Shown piece by piece: positions 44,726 to 52,628 of a stretch of 64,000 bases of DNA. The stretch comes from Rhodobacter sp. GTDB taxonomy: Bacteria > Pseudomonadota > Alphaproteobacteria > Rhodobacterales > Rhodobacteraceae. Both the position numbers and the translations under genes were made by a program. Positions within the stretch are counted from its first letter, which is position 1. The number at the start of each line of letters is the position of its first letter. Under the pieces are notes generated by a model. That model searched no databases. It had not been told where the DNA came from and worked only from the letters and a program-made list of their open reading frames with translations. Location: NCBI GenBank assembly GCA_020637595.1, contig JACKKE010000006.1, positions 62,001 to 126,000 of the forward strand. The letters run 5' to 3'.

Positions 44726-45532
44726 GAATCACCGCCGGGAAAACGAGCGGTGAGATGTCTGATCTCTTCTGGCTGACGGACGCGCAGATGGCGCGTCTGG
44801 AGCCCTATTTCCCCAAGTCCCACGGCAAGCCCCGCGGTGATGATCGACGTGTTCTGAGTGGGATAATCTTCATCAATCGCAATGGCTTGCGGTGGCGGGA
44901 TGCGCTCAGGAATACGGCCCGCACAAGACGCTCTACAACCGTTGGAAGCGGTGGAGCGAGAAGGACATCTTCGCTCAGATGATGGTCGGTCTGGCGGCTG
45001 ATCACGGCGAGGAAAGGACCGTGATGATCGACGCGACCTACCTCAAAGCCCATCGCACGGCGTCCAGTCTGGGCGTCAAAAAGGGGGACGTGGACGCCTG
45101 ATTGGCCGCACCAAAGGCGGCATGAATATGAAGCTGCACGCGATTTGCGACAGCCAGGGTCGTCCGGTCAGCCTCTTTGTCAGCGCCGGTCAAGTCAGCG
45201 ATTACATCGGCGCCGCGGCCTTGCTCGACAGCCTACCAAGGGTGGAATGGCTGCTCGGGGATCGTGGCTATGACGCCGATTGGTTCAGCGATGCGTTGAA
45301 AGACAAAGGGATACAGGCATGTATCCCTGGCCGGAAGCCGCGGACCAAAACCGTCACATACGACAAGCGTCGCCACAAACGCCGCAACCGCATCGAGATC
45401 ATGTTCGGAAGGCTCAAGGACTGGCGGCGCGTGGCAACCCGATACGACCGATGCCCGAAGGTCTTCCTGTCAGCCATAGCCCTCGCTGCAATCATCTTGT
45501 TTTGGCTATGAAACAAGAACGAGTCCTGACCC
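44692..45532 (+). mobile_element. IS5-family (IS427-like) insertion sequence, 841 bp
   Basis: The ends are inverted repeats starting GGGTCAGGAC, with 13 of the first 15 bases matched between left and right. A 2-bp TA target duplication flanks the element (44690-44691 and 45533-45534). Inside is one transposase gene read in three frames. Size, IR style and TA duplication fit the IS427 group of IS5. It separates the sulfotransferase and methyltransferase genes and lies antisense to both. Confidence 0.9.
44755..45511 (+). pseudogene. IS5-family transposase, two frame changes
   Basis: A DDE transposase split into three frames: 44755-~44915 (MSDLFWLTDAQMARLEPYF ... NRNGLRWRDA), ~44915-45085 (QEYGPHKTLYNRWKRWSE ... 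TVMIDATYLKAH), and ~45085-45511 (GRLIGRTKGGMNMKLHAICD ... LLGDRGYDADW ... RNRIEIMFGRLKDWRR). The first break (GATGCGCTCAGGAA) looks like loss of one base from the usual sequence. The second falls on an A5G5 run (about 45078-45087), where a -1 slip restores the frame; this is the style of programmed frameshift known in this IS group. The DDE aspartates (IDATYLK, GDRGYDAD) and RNRIE glutamate are present. Confidence 0.85.
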
Positions 45533-45553
45533 TAGGCTATGACGTGGCGCCAC

Positions 45554-46321
45554 TCACCGCCTCGGCCGAGGATCGCACCGTTGTGGCGCATGATCAAGCA
45601 ACTGCTGGTAAGTGCCATAGTCGGCATGATTCCTCACGAAATCCACCTGTGCGCTATTCATTTGGGACCGATTGGCGCGCAGGTCGGCATTTTCTTTGGC
45701 AGCAGCTTCGTGCGCAGCCCGTACTTCCGGAGATATATCTAGGCCCAGGAAACCAAATATTGCGTCGATCGCTTCTGGTCGGGCGAAGACGGTTTCATAG
45801 GGCAAGATCAGGACGCGCGCCGGCGAATAAAACTCCATTGTGCGGGCTAGATCAAAATTCCAGAAATCCACTGCAGCCCGATGATCGAGCTCGGCCCGCC
45901 AAGAATCTTGCGGGTTCTGCGCGCGCCGCTCGAAGGAAGCGGCTACTTCCAATGGATCCCGTAGCAGGTAGAGCAGCTTGGCCGTTGGAGCAGAGCGAAA
46001 CAGCGACGGATAGCACCGAGCAGCGCGCGGAAGTTTGTCGCCGATGTAGGCCAATCGTTCGGGATTAACGCGAATTCTTTCAAAGGCTGGCTCGGCCATA
46101 TGCCAATTTGGATGCGTTCTCAACACATGGGTGTCGTCGGCTCTCAGTTCATTGAAGCGATCGAATGTCCAAAGGTCTGCGGTTATCGTGTCGTTGATGC
46201 AGTGACGCAGGTAGCGTTCTAGGCCAATGGCAAATCGATCGTCGCTCATGAGCACATTAAAAAGAGCTGTCGTTCCAGATCGCGGACAGCCTCCAATGAC
46301 CACAACGGGCAAACTCGTCAT
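45554..46321 (-). CDS. Sulfotransferase family protein
   Basis: A 255-aa P-loop sulfotransferase that should move sulfate from PAPS to a hydroxyl or amine. The 5'-phosphosulfate-binding loop VVVIGGCPRSGTTALFNVL is at residues 5-23, and the 3'-phosphate region is LLYLLRDPLEVAASFERRA. ATG 46321 has GGAG upstream and gives the loop at the expected place; ATG 46378 would add 19 residues. The stop (45554-45556) is intact, 21 bp from the IS, and is followed at once by the GTG of the original methyltransferase frame, so the two genes formed an operon. Base composition looks lower in GC than the surroundings, suggesting acquired DNA. Confidence 0.85.
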   Translation of the reverse strand: MTSLPVVVIGGCPRSGTTALFNVLMSDDRFAIGLERYLRHCINDTITADLWTFDRFNELRADDTHVLRTHPNWHMAEPAFERIRVNPERLAYIGDKLPRAARCYPSLFRSAPTAKLLYLLRDPLEVAASFERRAQNPQDSWRAELDHRAAVDFWNFDLARTMEFYSPARVLILPYETVFARPEAIDAIFGFLGLDISPEVRAAHEAAAKENADLRANRSQMNSAQVDFVRNHADYGTYQQLLDHAPQRCDPRPRR

Positions 46322-47043
46322 CCTTGCTTTCTCCGATCGTTCCACAATTGCATGAAATTTCAATGTTTGACTCGACATTCCCCATGTGCCTGGCCGTTTG
46401 ACGTCAAGATCGCCTGATCAGGCGGGCATATCAAGCAGTCGTTTGCCTCGGAAGCAGTCGGCTCCGAAAGCCACTGGAACCCCGCCTTTGCCTCGCACTG
46501 CGCCGTGATCCACTCTGGGCACAGGTCCCGTCGCGCTGGTAGCCGACGAGCGCGCACGCTCCGTGAAAACCCTCGCCGACGCCCGCCATCCACGGGACTC
46601 GACGGCGGGCCGCCGGTGGGGTCAATAAGAACGGGGTTTCAATAGCGCTTCAACGAACGGATGTACCCCGCTAAGAATGGGTGAATTACCCCCACCAAGC
46701 CACGACAAGCCATCGCGTTTGATCAAGATAATGCCGCTTAGAACGCACCGGACATCGACGCGCGGCTTGCCACGGCTTTAGGTAAAAAAGGCTGAAGGTG
46801 GGCCATTTGTGCCTCTGTCAGCCAGAAAAGGTTGGGTAATCCTCCGGTCTTATTGCAGAGCCCGAATCATTCCGCACGGCTGAAATCAATGGATCCTGGC
46901 ACGAGGATTGCTGGGTCAGCCGAGTCAAGGGCATGGGCTGGGGTGGTGAAGCGGCCCCGCCTTTCCTTTTTTGCATCCATTGATCGGCTTCACCGGACTG
47001 GGTCGTCATGTGTTGATGATCGGCGCAGCCCTGTAGGCGGGCA
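46322..47043. other. Gene-free accessory stretch with IS debris
   Basis: About 720 bp between the sulfotransferase start and the GNAT gene without an intact gene. Part of it (46690-46902) is a decayed IS5 end. The remainder, about 46400-46680 and 46903-47043, shows only short open frames without family features; 46625-46680 has a run with repeated GGGGT/GAACGGGG words that could be another element's edge, but I cannot identify it. The promoter for the sulfotransferase should be near 46340-46450. Confidence 0.6.
46690..46902 (-). pseudogene. Decayed IS5-family transposase fragment with one terminal repeat
   Basis: On the minus strand from 46902 the sequence GCCAGGATCCATTGATTTC matches the left end of the intact IS (GTCAGGACCCATTGATTTC). 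Exactly 63 bases on, as in the intact element, the transposase N-terminus begins: NLFWLTEAQMAHLQPFLPK, then after one frame change RGKPRVDVRCVLSGIILIKR. The start codon is lost (TTA) and homology stops near SWLG at about 46693. It is an old, truncated relative of the intact element, in the opposite orientation. Confidence 0.82.
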
Positions 47044-47625
47044 TTACAGCACCAGTCGCATCAGCGGGCGGTTGGGTTTTTGCCGCGCGACGGTGGCAAA
47101 GCCGGCTTTTTCGAACACCGCGGTCGAGCCGACAAAAAGGCCGATGGACTTCGACTGCTTGGCCTGGTCCATCGGACTGGCCTCAAGCACACGCGCACCG
47201 TTCTCGCGCGCCCAGTCCACACCGGCGGCGACCAGCGCGTGCGACAGCCCGTGGCCGCGTGCCTTTGAACGGATGAAGAAACAGCTGATCGCCCAGACGC
47301 CAGGATCATCGGCCGGCGCATCGGGCAGGGGTGTCGAGGACCGGCGCGGGTTGTTCCACTGCGGCACGTCGGCGCGCGGGCCGATCTGCATCCAGCCGAC
47401 CGGCCCCTCGGCGTCCCAGGCCAGCAGCCCGGGCGGTGGGCCGGCGGCGATCCGCGCCAGCATATGCGCGCGCTTCTCGTCGCCGGTCAGATCCCCGCGC
47501 AGCTTTGGCGGCAGGCGGAAATAGGTGCACCAGCAGCCGTAGCACGCCCCCGAGGGGCCGAAGAGGGTGACGAAATCGCCGGCGTGATCGGGCGTCAGCG
47601 GACGGATGGTCAGAGCGTCGGTCAT
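47044..47625 (-). CDS. GNAT family N-acetyltransferase
   Basis: A 193-aa acetyltransferase. The N-terminal part (ALTIRPLTPDHAGDFVTLFG) is followed by a cysteine-bearing GACYGCWCTYFRLPP segment seen in one GNAT subgroup, then WAISCFFIRSKARGHGLSHALV with the acetyl-CoA-binding R-x-x-G-x-G/A-like motif near residue 115, and FEKAGFATVARQKPNRP at the end. ATG 47625 follows GAGG. The substrate is unknown. It lies head to head with a methyltransferase gene, with 129 bp between. Confidence 0.85.
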   Translation of the reverse strand: MTDALTIRPLTPDHAGDFVTLFGPSGACYGCWCTYFRLPPKLRGDLTGDEKRAHMLARIAAGPPPGLLAWDAEGPVGWMQIGPRADVPQWNNPRRSSTPLPDAPADDPGVWAISCFFIRSKARGHGLSHALVAAGVDWARENGARVLEASPMDQAKQSKSIGLFVGSTAVFEKAGFATVARQKPNRPLMRLVL

Positions 47626-47754
47626 GGGGCCTCGCGGTGACATGTTCACCAAGTGTTCACCATGCGGCATCCCCTGTCAAGCGCGGCCATCCGTCCGCTG
47701 GCGTCCGGGCCTCCAGCTGCTAGGGTGGCGCACTTGTCCCTGAAAGGCCCCGCC

Positions 47755-48378
47755 ATGTCCCTTTATGAGCGCCGCATCCTGCCCTGGCTGATCGAGCGCG
47801 CCTGCTCGATCACGCCGATCGCCCGGCAGCGCGAGGCCCTCGTGCCGCAGGCCGCCGGGCAGGTGCTGGAGATCGGCGTTGGCAGCGGGTTGAACCTGCC
47901 GTTCTATGATCCGGCGCGGGTCGACAGGGTGATCGGCCTCGACATCTCGCCCGAGCTTCTGCGCCGGGCCGAGGCGCGCGCGGCGGACAGCGGGATCGCC
48001 TTCACGCCGCTCTTGCTGGATGCCGCGACGATCCCCTTGCCGGCGGCCAGTGTGGACACGGTGCTGGTGACCTATGCGCTGTGTTCGATTGCCGATCTGG
48101 GCGCGGCGCTGGCCGAGATGAAGCGGGTGCTGAAACCGGAGGGGCGGCTGATCTTCTGCGAGCACGGGCGCGCGCCCGACCGGGCGGTGGCGCTGGTGCA
48201 GGATCTGGTGAACCCGGTCTGGCGGCCGCTGGCGGGGGGCTGCCACCTGAACCGCGACCCGCTGGCGGAACTGCGCGCGGCAGGGTTCACCGTCGAGCGG
48301 GTCGATGAGGGCTATCTGCCGATGGTCTGGCGGCCGGTCGGATGGACCAGCTGGGGCGTGGCGCGGATCGCCGGTTAG
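47755..48378 (+). CDS. Class I SAM-dependent methyltransferase
   Basis: A 207-aa methyltransferase (Methyltransf_11 type). SAM motif I is VLEIGVGSGLNLPFY near residues 39-53, motif II is VIGLDISPELLRRAEARA, and the later motif is ALAEMKRVLKPEGRLIFCEH near 115-135. The sequence resembles the group annotated as phosphatidylethanolamine- or METTL7-like methyltransferases, but the substrate cannot be fixed. ATG 47755 has AAAGG upstream. Its stop overlaps the stop of the convergent ribF gene by four bases (TTAG). Confidence 0.85.
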   Translation: MSLYERRILPWLIERACSITPIARQREALVPQAAGQVLEIGVGSGLNLPFYDPARVDRVIGLDISPELLRRAEARAADSGIAFTPLLLDAATIPLPAASVDTVLVTYALCSIADLGAALAEMKRVLKPEGRLIFCEHGRAPDRAVALVQDLVNPVWRPLAGGCHLNRDPLAELRAAGFTVERVDEGYLPMVWRPVGWTSWGVARIAG

Positions 48379-49307
48379 CGGCCCAGCTTGGCCAGGATCG
48401 CACGCGCCTGGCGGCTGTCCTCGTCCATCTGGTCGATCAGCGCCTGCAGCCCGTTGAACTTGGCCTCGGGGCGCAGGTAATCGACCAGCGCGACCGACAG
48501 ATGCGTGCCGTAAAGATCGCCCGAGAAGTCGAACAGGTGCACCTCGAAATTCGGTGTGTTCTCACCGAACATCGGCCGCACGCCCAGGCTGGCGACGGCG
48601 TCATAGGTGCCCTTGTGCGGGCCGTCCATCACCTGTGCGGTGACCGCATAGACCCCCAGCCGTGGCAGGTGCAGCCCCTCGACGGTCATGTTGGCGGTGG
48701 GATAGCCCAGCTCGCGCCCGCGCTTTTCGCCGTGCACGACCGGCCCGTCGATGCGGTGGCGGTGGCCCAGCATTTCGGCGGCATCGGCCACGCGCCCCTC
48801 GGTCAGCGCCTGGCGGATCGCGGTCGAGGAAAACACCCCGGTGTCCGAGCCCACCAGCGGCACCACGCTTACCTCGAAGCCCATCCGCGCGCCGAAGTCG
48901 CGCAGCATATCGGTCGTGCCCTTGCGCCCGCGGCCAAAGCAGAAATCCGCGCCGATCACGACATGGCGCACGCCCAGCCCGTCGGCCAGCACCTGCTGCG
49001 CGAACTCTTCCGGCGTCAGATCGGCCAGCGCGCGGCTGAACGGCAGTTCATAGAGGACATTGACGCCCAGACGCTCCAGCCGGTTGCGCCGGGCCTCGGC
49101 GTTCATCAGCCGGAAGGGCGGGGCGTCGGGGGCAAAGACCTGACGGGGATGGGGTTCGAAGGTGATGACGCCCAGCGGCAGGCCGGGGCGGCGTGCCGCG
49201 TCGATCACCGCCTGGTGGCCGCGATGCACGCCGTCGAAATTGCCCATCGCGACCGAGGCGCCGCGTTGCGCCGGGTCCGAGGTGGTCAGGGTGGTGACAG
49301 TCTGCAT
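48375..49307 (-). CDS. ribF: Bifunctional riboflavin kinase / FAD synthetase
   Basis: A 310-aa enzyme making FMN and then FAD. The N-terminal adenylyltransferase has VAMGNFDGVHRGHQAVI near residues 18-34, VITFEPHPRQVFAP, and VIGADFCFGRGRKG. SSTAIRQALTEGRV ends the domain. The C-terminal kinase has GRELGYPTANM near 195 and VHLFDFSGDLYG near 255. The start ATG 49307 fits the family; the upstream frame extension is not conserved. It follows the MaoC gene by 32 bp on the same strand, so they may share a message. Confidence 0.95.
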   Translation of the reverse strand: MQTVTTLTTSDPAQRGASVAMGNFDGVHRGHQAVIDAARRPGLPLGVITFEPHPRQVFAPDAPPFRLMNAEARRNRLERLGVNVLYELPFSRALADLTPEEFAQQVLADGLGVRHVVIGADFCFGRGRKGTTDMLRDFGARMGFEVSVVPLVGSDTGVFSSTAIRQALTEGRVADAAEMLGHRHRIDGPVVHGEKRGRELGYPTANMTVEGLHLPRLGVYAVTAQVMDGPHKGTYDAVASLGVRPMFGENTPNFEVHLFDFSGDLYGTHLSVALVDYLRPEAKFNGLQALIDQMDEDSRQARAILAKLGR

Positions 49308-49339
49308 GCTTCTCCGCGCCCCCGCCTCGGGGGGCGGGA

Positions 49340-49798
49340 TCAGTCGAACTTGCGGCTGGGCGCCAGAACCAGCGCCTCGCCCTTCAGGACCGTGGTATTG
49401 CCCACCGAGCAGCGACAATCAAGGGTGACCCGCCGCTTGCCATAGTCGATCTCGCGCACCGAGACCTCGGCCAGGACCACGTCGCCGGGGCGCACGGGGG
49501 CGAGGAACTTCAGGCTCTGGCCCATGTAGATGGTGCCGTGGCCGGGCAGTTGTTCCCCGATCACCGCGGAAATCAGCCCGGCGGTCAGCATGCCGTGGGC
49601 GATGCGGCCCTCAAAGATGGTGTCGCGGGCATAGTCGTCGTCCAGGTGCACCGGGTTGCGGTCGGTCGAGACCTCGGCGAACAATTCGATGTCGCGGTCG
49701 GTCACTTCCTTGCGCAGCGAGCGGGTCAGACCCACCTCGAGATCCTCGATGCAGATGGTGCCACGGGGAAGGTTGTCGTGCGGACGGCTGTCGAGCAT
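49340..49798 (-). CDS. MaoC family dehydratase
   Basis: A 152-aa hot-dog-fold hydratase. The R-hydratase motif is FAEVSTDRNPVHLDDDYA near residues 41-58, with the catalytic Asp and His, followed by FEGRIAHGMLTAGLISAVIG. Acyl-CoA hydration is the family role. I prefer ATG 49798 (MLDSRPHDNLPRG), which leaves the common length before GTICIEDLEVG; ATG 49825 is the alternative, and neither has a strong ribosome site. It is divergent from purQ (260 bp) and upstream of ribF. Confidence 0.85.
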   Translation of the reverse strand: MLDSRPHDNLPRGTICIEDLEVGLTRSLRKEVTDRDIELFAEVSTDRNPVHLDDDYARDTIFEGRIAHGMLTAGLISAVIGEQLPGHGTIYMGQSLKFLAPVRPGDVVLAEVSVREIDYGKRRVTLDCRCSVGNTTVLKGEALVLAPSRKFD

Positions 49799-50058
49799 GG
49801 CGCGGGTTCCGGTGTCTTTGCCCATGATGCGGGGCCCATGATGCGGGAATCGATCCTGATTACTGCGTTGCAGCATAAACGGAATGCGGCGGTTGCGCAA
49901 TAGGGCTGCGCAACAACCGTGCGAAATACGCCAAAATGCCGCAATTAAATTACCCGACGATCGTCGCGGCGCGCGTCGGCACCGGGCTGCGCCGAATCCG
50001 CTTTTCCCCGCGGCCCCTGCGCAGTAAAGGGGGGCCAGATCCAAGGCTGGAGGCTCCC

Positions 50059-50727
50059 ATGAAAGCGGCCGTCATCACCTTTCCCGGCTCGAACTGCGAC
50101 CGCGACCTGGCCGTGGCCTTCGAGGCCGCCGGCGCCGAGGTCACCCGCGTCTGGCACAAGGACGCCGAACTGCCCGCCGGCACCGATGTCGTCGGCATCC
50201 CCGGGGGCTTCTCGTTCGGCGACTACCTGCGTTGCGGTGCGATCGCGGCGCGCTCGCCGGTCGCCAAGGCGGTGATCGCCCATGCGGAACGCGGCGGCTA
50301 TGTGCTGGGCGTCTGCAACGGCTTTCAGGTGCTGGTTGAAACCGGTCTGCTGCCGGGCGCGCTGATGCGCAACGCCGGGCTCAAGTTCATCTGCAAGCCG
50401 GTCGCGCTGGAGGTTGCCACCACCGACAGCGCCTTCACCAGCGGCTACACCGCGGGTCAGCACATCACGATCCCGATCGCGCACCACGACGGCAACTATC
50501 AGGCCGATGACGAGACCCTGGCGCGGCTGCAGGGCGAGGACCGCGTGGCCTTCCGCTATGTGCAGAACCCCAACGGTTCGCGCGGCGACATTGCCGGCAT
50601 CCTGTCCGCGAACCGCCGCGTTCTGGGGATGATGCCGCACCCTGAGCGCGCTGTGGACCCGCGCCACGGCGGCACCGACGGTGTGGCGATGTTCGCCGGG
50701 CTGATGCAGACCCTGGCCACCGCCTGA
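50059..50727 (+). CDS. purQ: Phosphoribosylformylglycinamidine synthase subunit PurQ
   Basis: A 222-aa class I glutamine amidotransferase supplying ammonia to PurL in purine synthesis. It opens with AAVITFPGSNCDRDLAVAFE; the nucleophile Cys86 is in GVCNGFQVL and the His/Glu pair in MMPHPERAVD. The small-PurQ form requires PurS and PurL, but no purS lies next to it here; the upstream 260 bp lead to the divergent MaoC gene. ATG 50059 follows GGAGG by six bases. The neighbouring sensor kinase gene starts 88 bp after the stop. Confidence 0.95.
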   Translation: MKAAVITFPGSNCDRDLAVAFEAAGAEVTRVWHKDAELPAGTDVVGIPGGFSFGDYLRCGAIAARSPVAKAVIAHAERGGYVLGVCNGFQVLVETGLLPGALMRNAGLKFICKPVALEVATTDSAFTSGYTAGQHITIPIAHHDGNYQADDETLARLQGEDRVAFRYVQNPNGSRGDIAGILSANRRVLGMMPHPERAVDPRHGGTDGVAMFAGLMQTLATA

Positions 50728-50815
50728 CCTGCCGATGCGCGTATTGGCGCTTACGTGAACACCTGCCGCGGCGCCGCGCCTTGAGCGTGCACGGGCGGGT
50801 GCCTACACTGTGGCA

Positions 50816-52582
50816 ATGACCGGCGAACCAACCCTTTCCCAACCGACTTCGGCACTCAGCGCGGGCCTGCCCGTCTGGGGCAAGGCCGTGGTCGGCCTGT
50901 TGCTGGTGGTGGCCGTGGGCGTGGTCTGGGTGCTGGACGACTGGTTGAGCGAGAGCTTCACGCTGGACACCCGCAACCGGGCGGAACTGCGGCTGGTGCT
51001 CTATGCCGGGTCGATCGAGGCCGAGATGCAGCGCACGCAGGTCGTGCCGATCCTGCTGGCCCGCGACCCGATCCTGCGCGATGCGCTGCAGAATTCGAAC
51101 TATGCCCAGATCCCGCAATTGCTGATCGCCTTGCAGGCCGAGGTCGGCGCGGCGGCGATCGAGCTTCTGGACACCTCGGGCCGGGTGGTGGCCGGGACCG
51201 ACCGCAACCGGCTGGGGGTGATGCGCACGCAGGACGCGCTGTTCGTCGACGCGCGGCGGGCGAATGACACGATCTTTGCGCTGCAGCCGCGGGATTCGGG
51301 CGGCTATGCATTCGGTTTTGCCCGGGCGATCCGGGTCGGCGGGCAGATCCTGGGGGTCGTCACCGTCGAGGCCGACCTTGCCAAGTTCGAACGCGCCTGG
51401 GCCGGGTTCACCGATGCCGTGGCGCTTCTGGACAGCGAGGGGCGGATCATCCTGGCGACCGAGCCGCGCTGGCGCGGCCGGACCGAGGCCGAGGCGCTGG
51501 CGCTGCGCGACGCGCCCTCGGCCATCGAACGGGCGCTGCGCTATACCGCCGACCTCGCGGGGCGGGGGCCGGATGCGTTCCTTGGCGGGGCAGCGGTGCT
51601 GCGCTCGGAAACCCGGGTGCGCCACCGTGGCTGGACGCTGATCAGCTTCACCACCTATGACGGCGTGCGCGAAAAGGTGAACGGCGTGCTGGCGCTGGTG
51701 ATCATGGGCTTTGCCCTGCTGCTGGCGATGGTGTTCTACCTGTTCTCGCGCCGTGCCTGGTCGCAGACCGCCCGGTTCGAGCAGGAATCGGTCGAGCTGC
51801 GGCAGCTGAACCTGCGCCTGCAGCGCGAGGTGGCGGCGCGCGAGAAGGTGCAGAAGGAACTCACGGTCGCCGAACAGACGCTGGCCCAATCCTCGAAACT
51901 GGCTGTGCTGGGCGAGATGTCGGCCGCCGTCAGCCATGAGCTGAACCAGCCGCTGGCGGCGATGAAGACCTATCTGGCGGGGGCGCGGCTGTTGCTGAAC
52001 CGTCGGCGGACCGAAGAGGCGCTGGTCTCGTTCCAGCGCATCGACGACCTGATCGACCGGATGGGTGCGATCACCCGGCAGCTGAAAAGCTTTGCCCGCA
52101 AGGGGGGCGATGCCTTTGCACCGCTCGATCTGCGCGACAGCGTGACCGAGGCCCTGGCGATGATGGAGCCCCGCCTACGCGAGCGCCGCGTGCTGGTGGT
52201 GCGCACCTTGCCCAAGGAACCGGTGATGGTGATGGGCGACCGACTGCGGCTGGAGCAGGTGATCATCAACCTGATGCGTAACGCGGTCGACGCGACGCGC
52301 AGCGTCAACGCGCCGCAGATCGACCTGATCCTGACCCAGGGCGACACCGTCAGCCTGACGGTGCGCGACAACGGCACCGGCATCGAGGATATCGACAAGG
52401 TGTTTGAACCCTTCCATACCTCGAAGAAACCGGGCGAGGGCGTCGGCCTGGGCCTGGCGATCTCGTCGGGGATCGTGGCCGACCACGGTGGCCGGCTGAC
52501 CGCCCGCAACCTGCCCGAGGGCGGTGCGGGTTTCGAGATTTCCCTGCCGGTGCTGACCCAAGCCGGCGACGCTGCGGCCTGA
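50816..52582 (+). CDS. DctB-like sensor histidine kinase
   Basis: A 588-aa membrane kinase. It has an N-terminal helix (VVGLLLVVAVGVVWVL, near 24-40), a large periplasmic sensor region (about 45-285, double-PAS/Cache-like as in DctB), a second helix (LALVIMGFALLLAMVFYLF, near 288-306) and a coiled linker. The kinase core follows: phosphoacceptor His374 in SHELNQPLAAMK, N-box IINLMRNAVDA, DNGTGIEDI and GVGLGLAIS. This matches C4-dicarboxylate sensors. No dctP/Q/M transporter lies in the window, so the signal is uncertain. ATG 50816 is preferred over GTG 50810. The partner regulator follows after 46 bp. Confidence 0.88.
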   Translation: MTGEPTLSQPTSALSAGLPVWGKAVVGLLLVVAVGVVWVLDDWLSESFTLDTRNRAELRLVLYAGSIEAEMQRTQVVPILLARDPILRDALQNSNYAQIPQLLIALQAEVGAAAIELLDTSGRVVAGTDRNRLGVMRTQDALFVDARRANDTIFALQPRDSGGYAFGFARAIRVGGQILGVVTVEADLAKFERAWAGFTDAVALLDSEGRIILATEPRWRGRTEAEALALRDAPSAIERALRYTADLAGRGPDAFLGGAAVLRSETRVRHRGWTLISFTTYDGVREKVNGVLALVIMGFALLLAMVFYLFSRRAWSQTARFEQESVELRQLNLRLQREVAAREKVQKELTVAEQTLAQSSKLAVLGEMSAAVSHELNQPLAAMKTYLAGARLLLNRRRTEEALVSFQRIDDLIDRMGAITRQLKSFARKGGDAFAPLDLRDSVTEALAMMEPRLRERRVLVVRTLPKEPVMVMGDRLRLEQVIINLMRNAVDATRSVNAPQIDLILTQGDTVSLTVRDNGTGIEDIDKVFEPFHTSKKPGEGVGLGLAISSGIVADHGGRLTARNLPEGGAGFEISLPVLTQAGDAAA

Positions 52583-52628
52583 TCGGGTCGGGCGCAACCA
52601 GAGATACGGACGACATGAGGAGAGCCCC

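Noticed and set aside
46360..46625. Short minus-strand frames upstream of the sulfotransferase as genes
   Set aside because: They overlap each other, have no start context or family features, and lie in IS debris.
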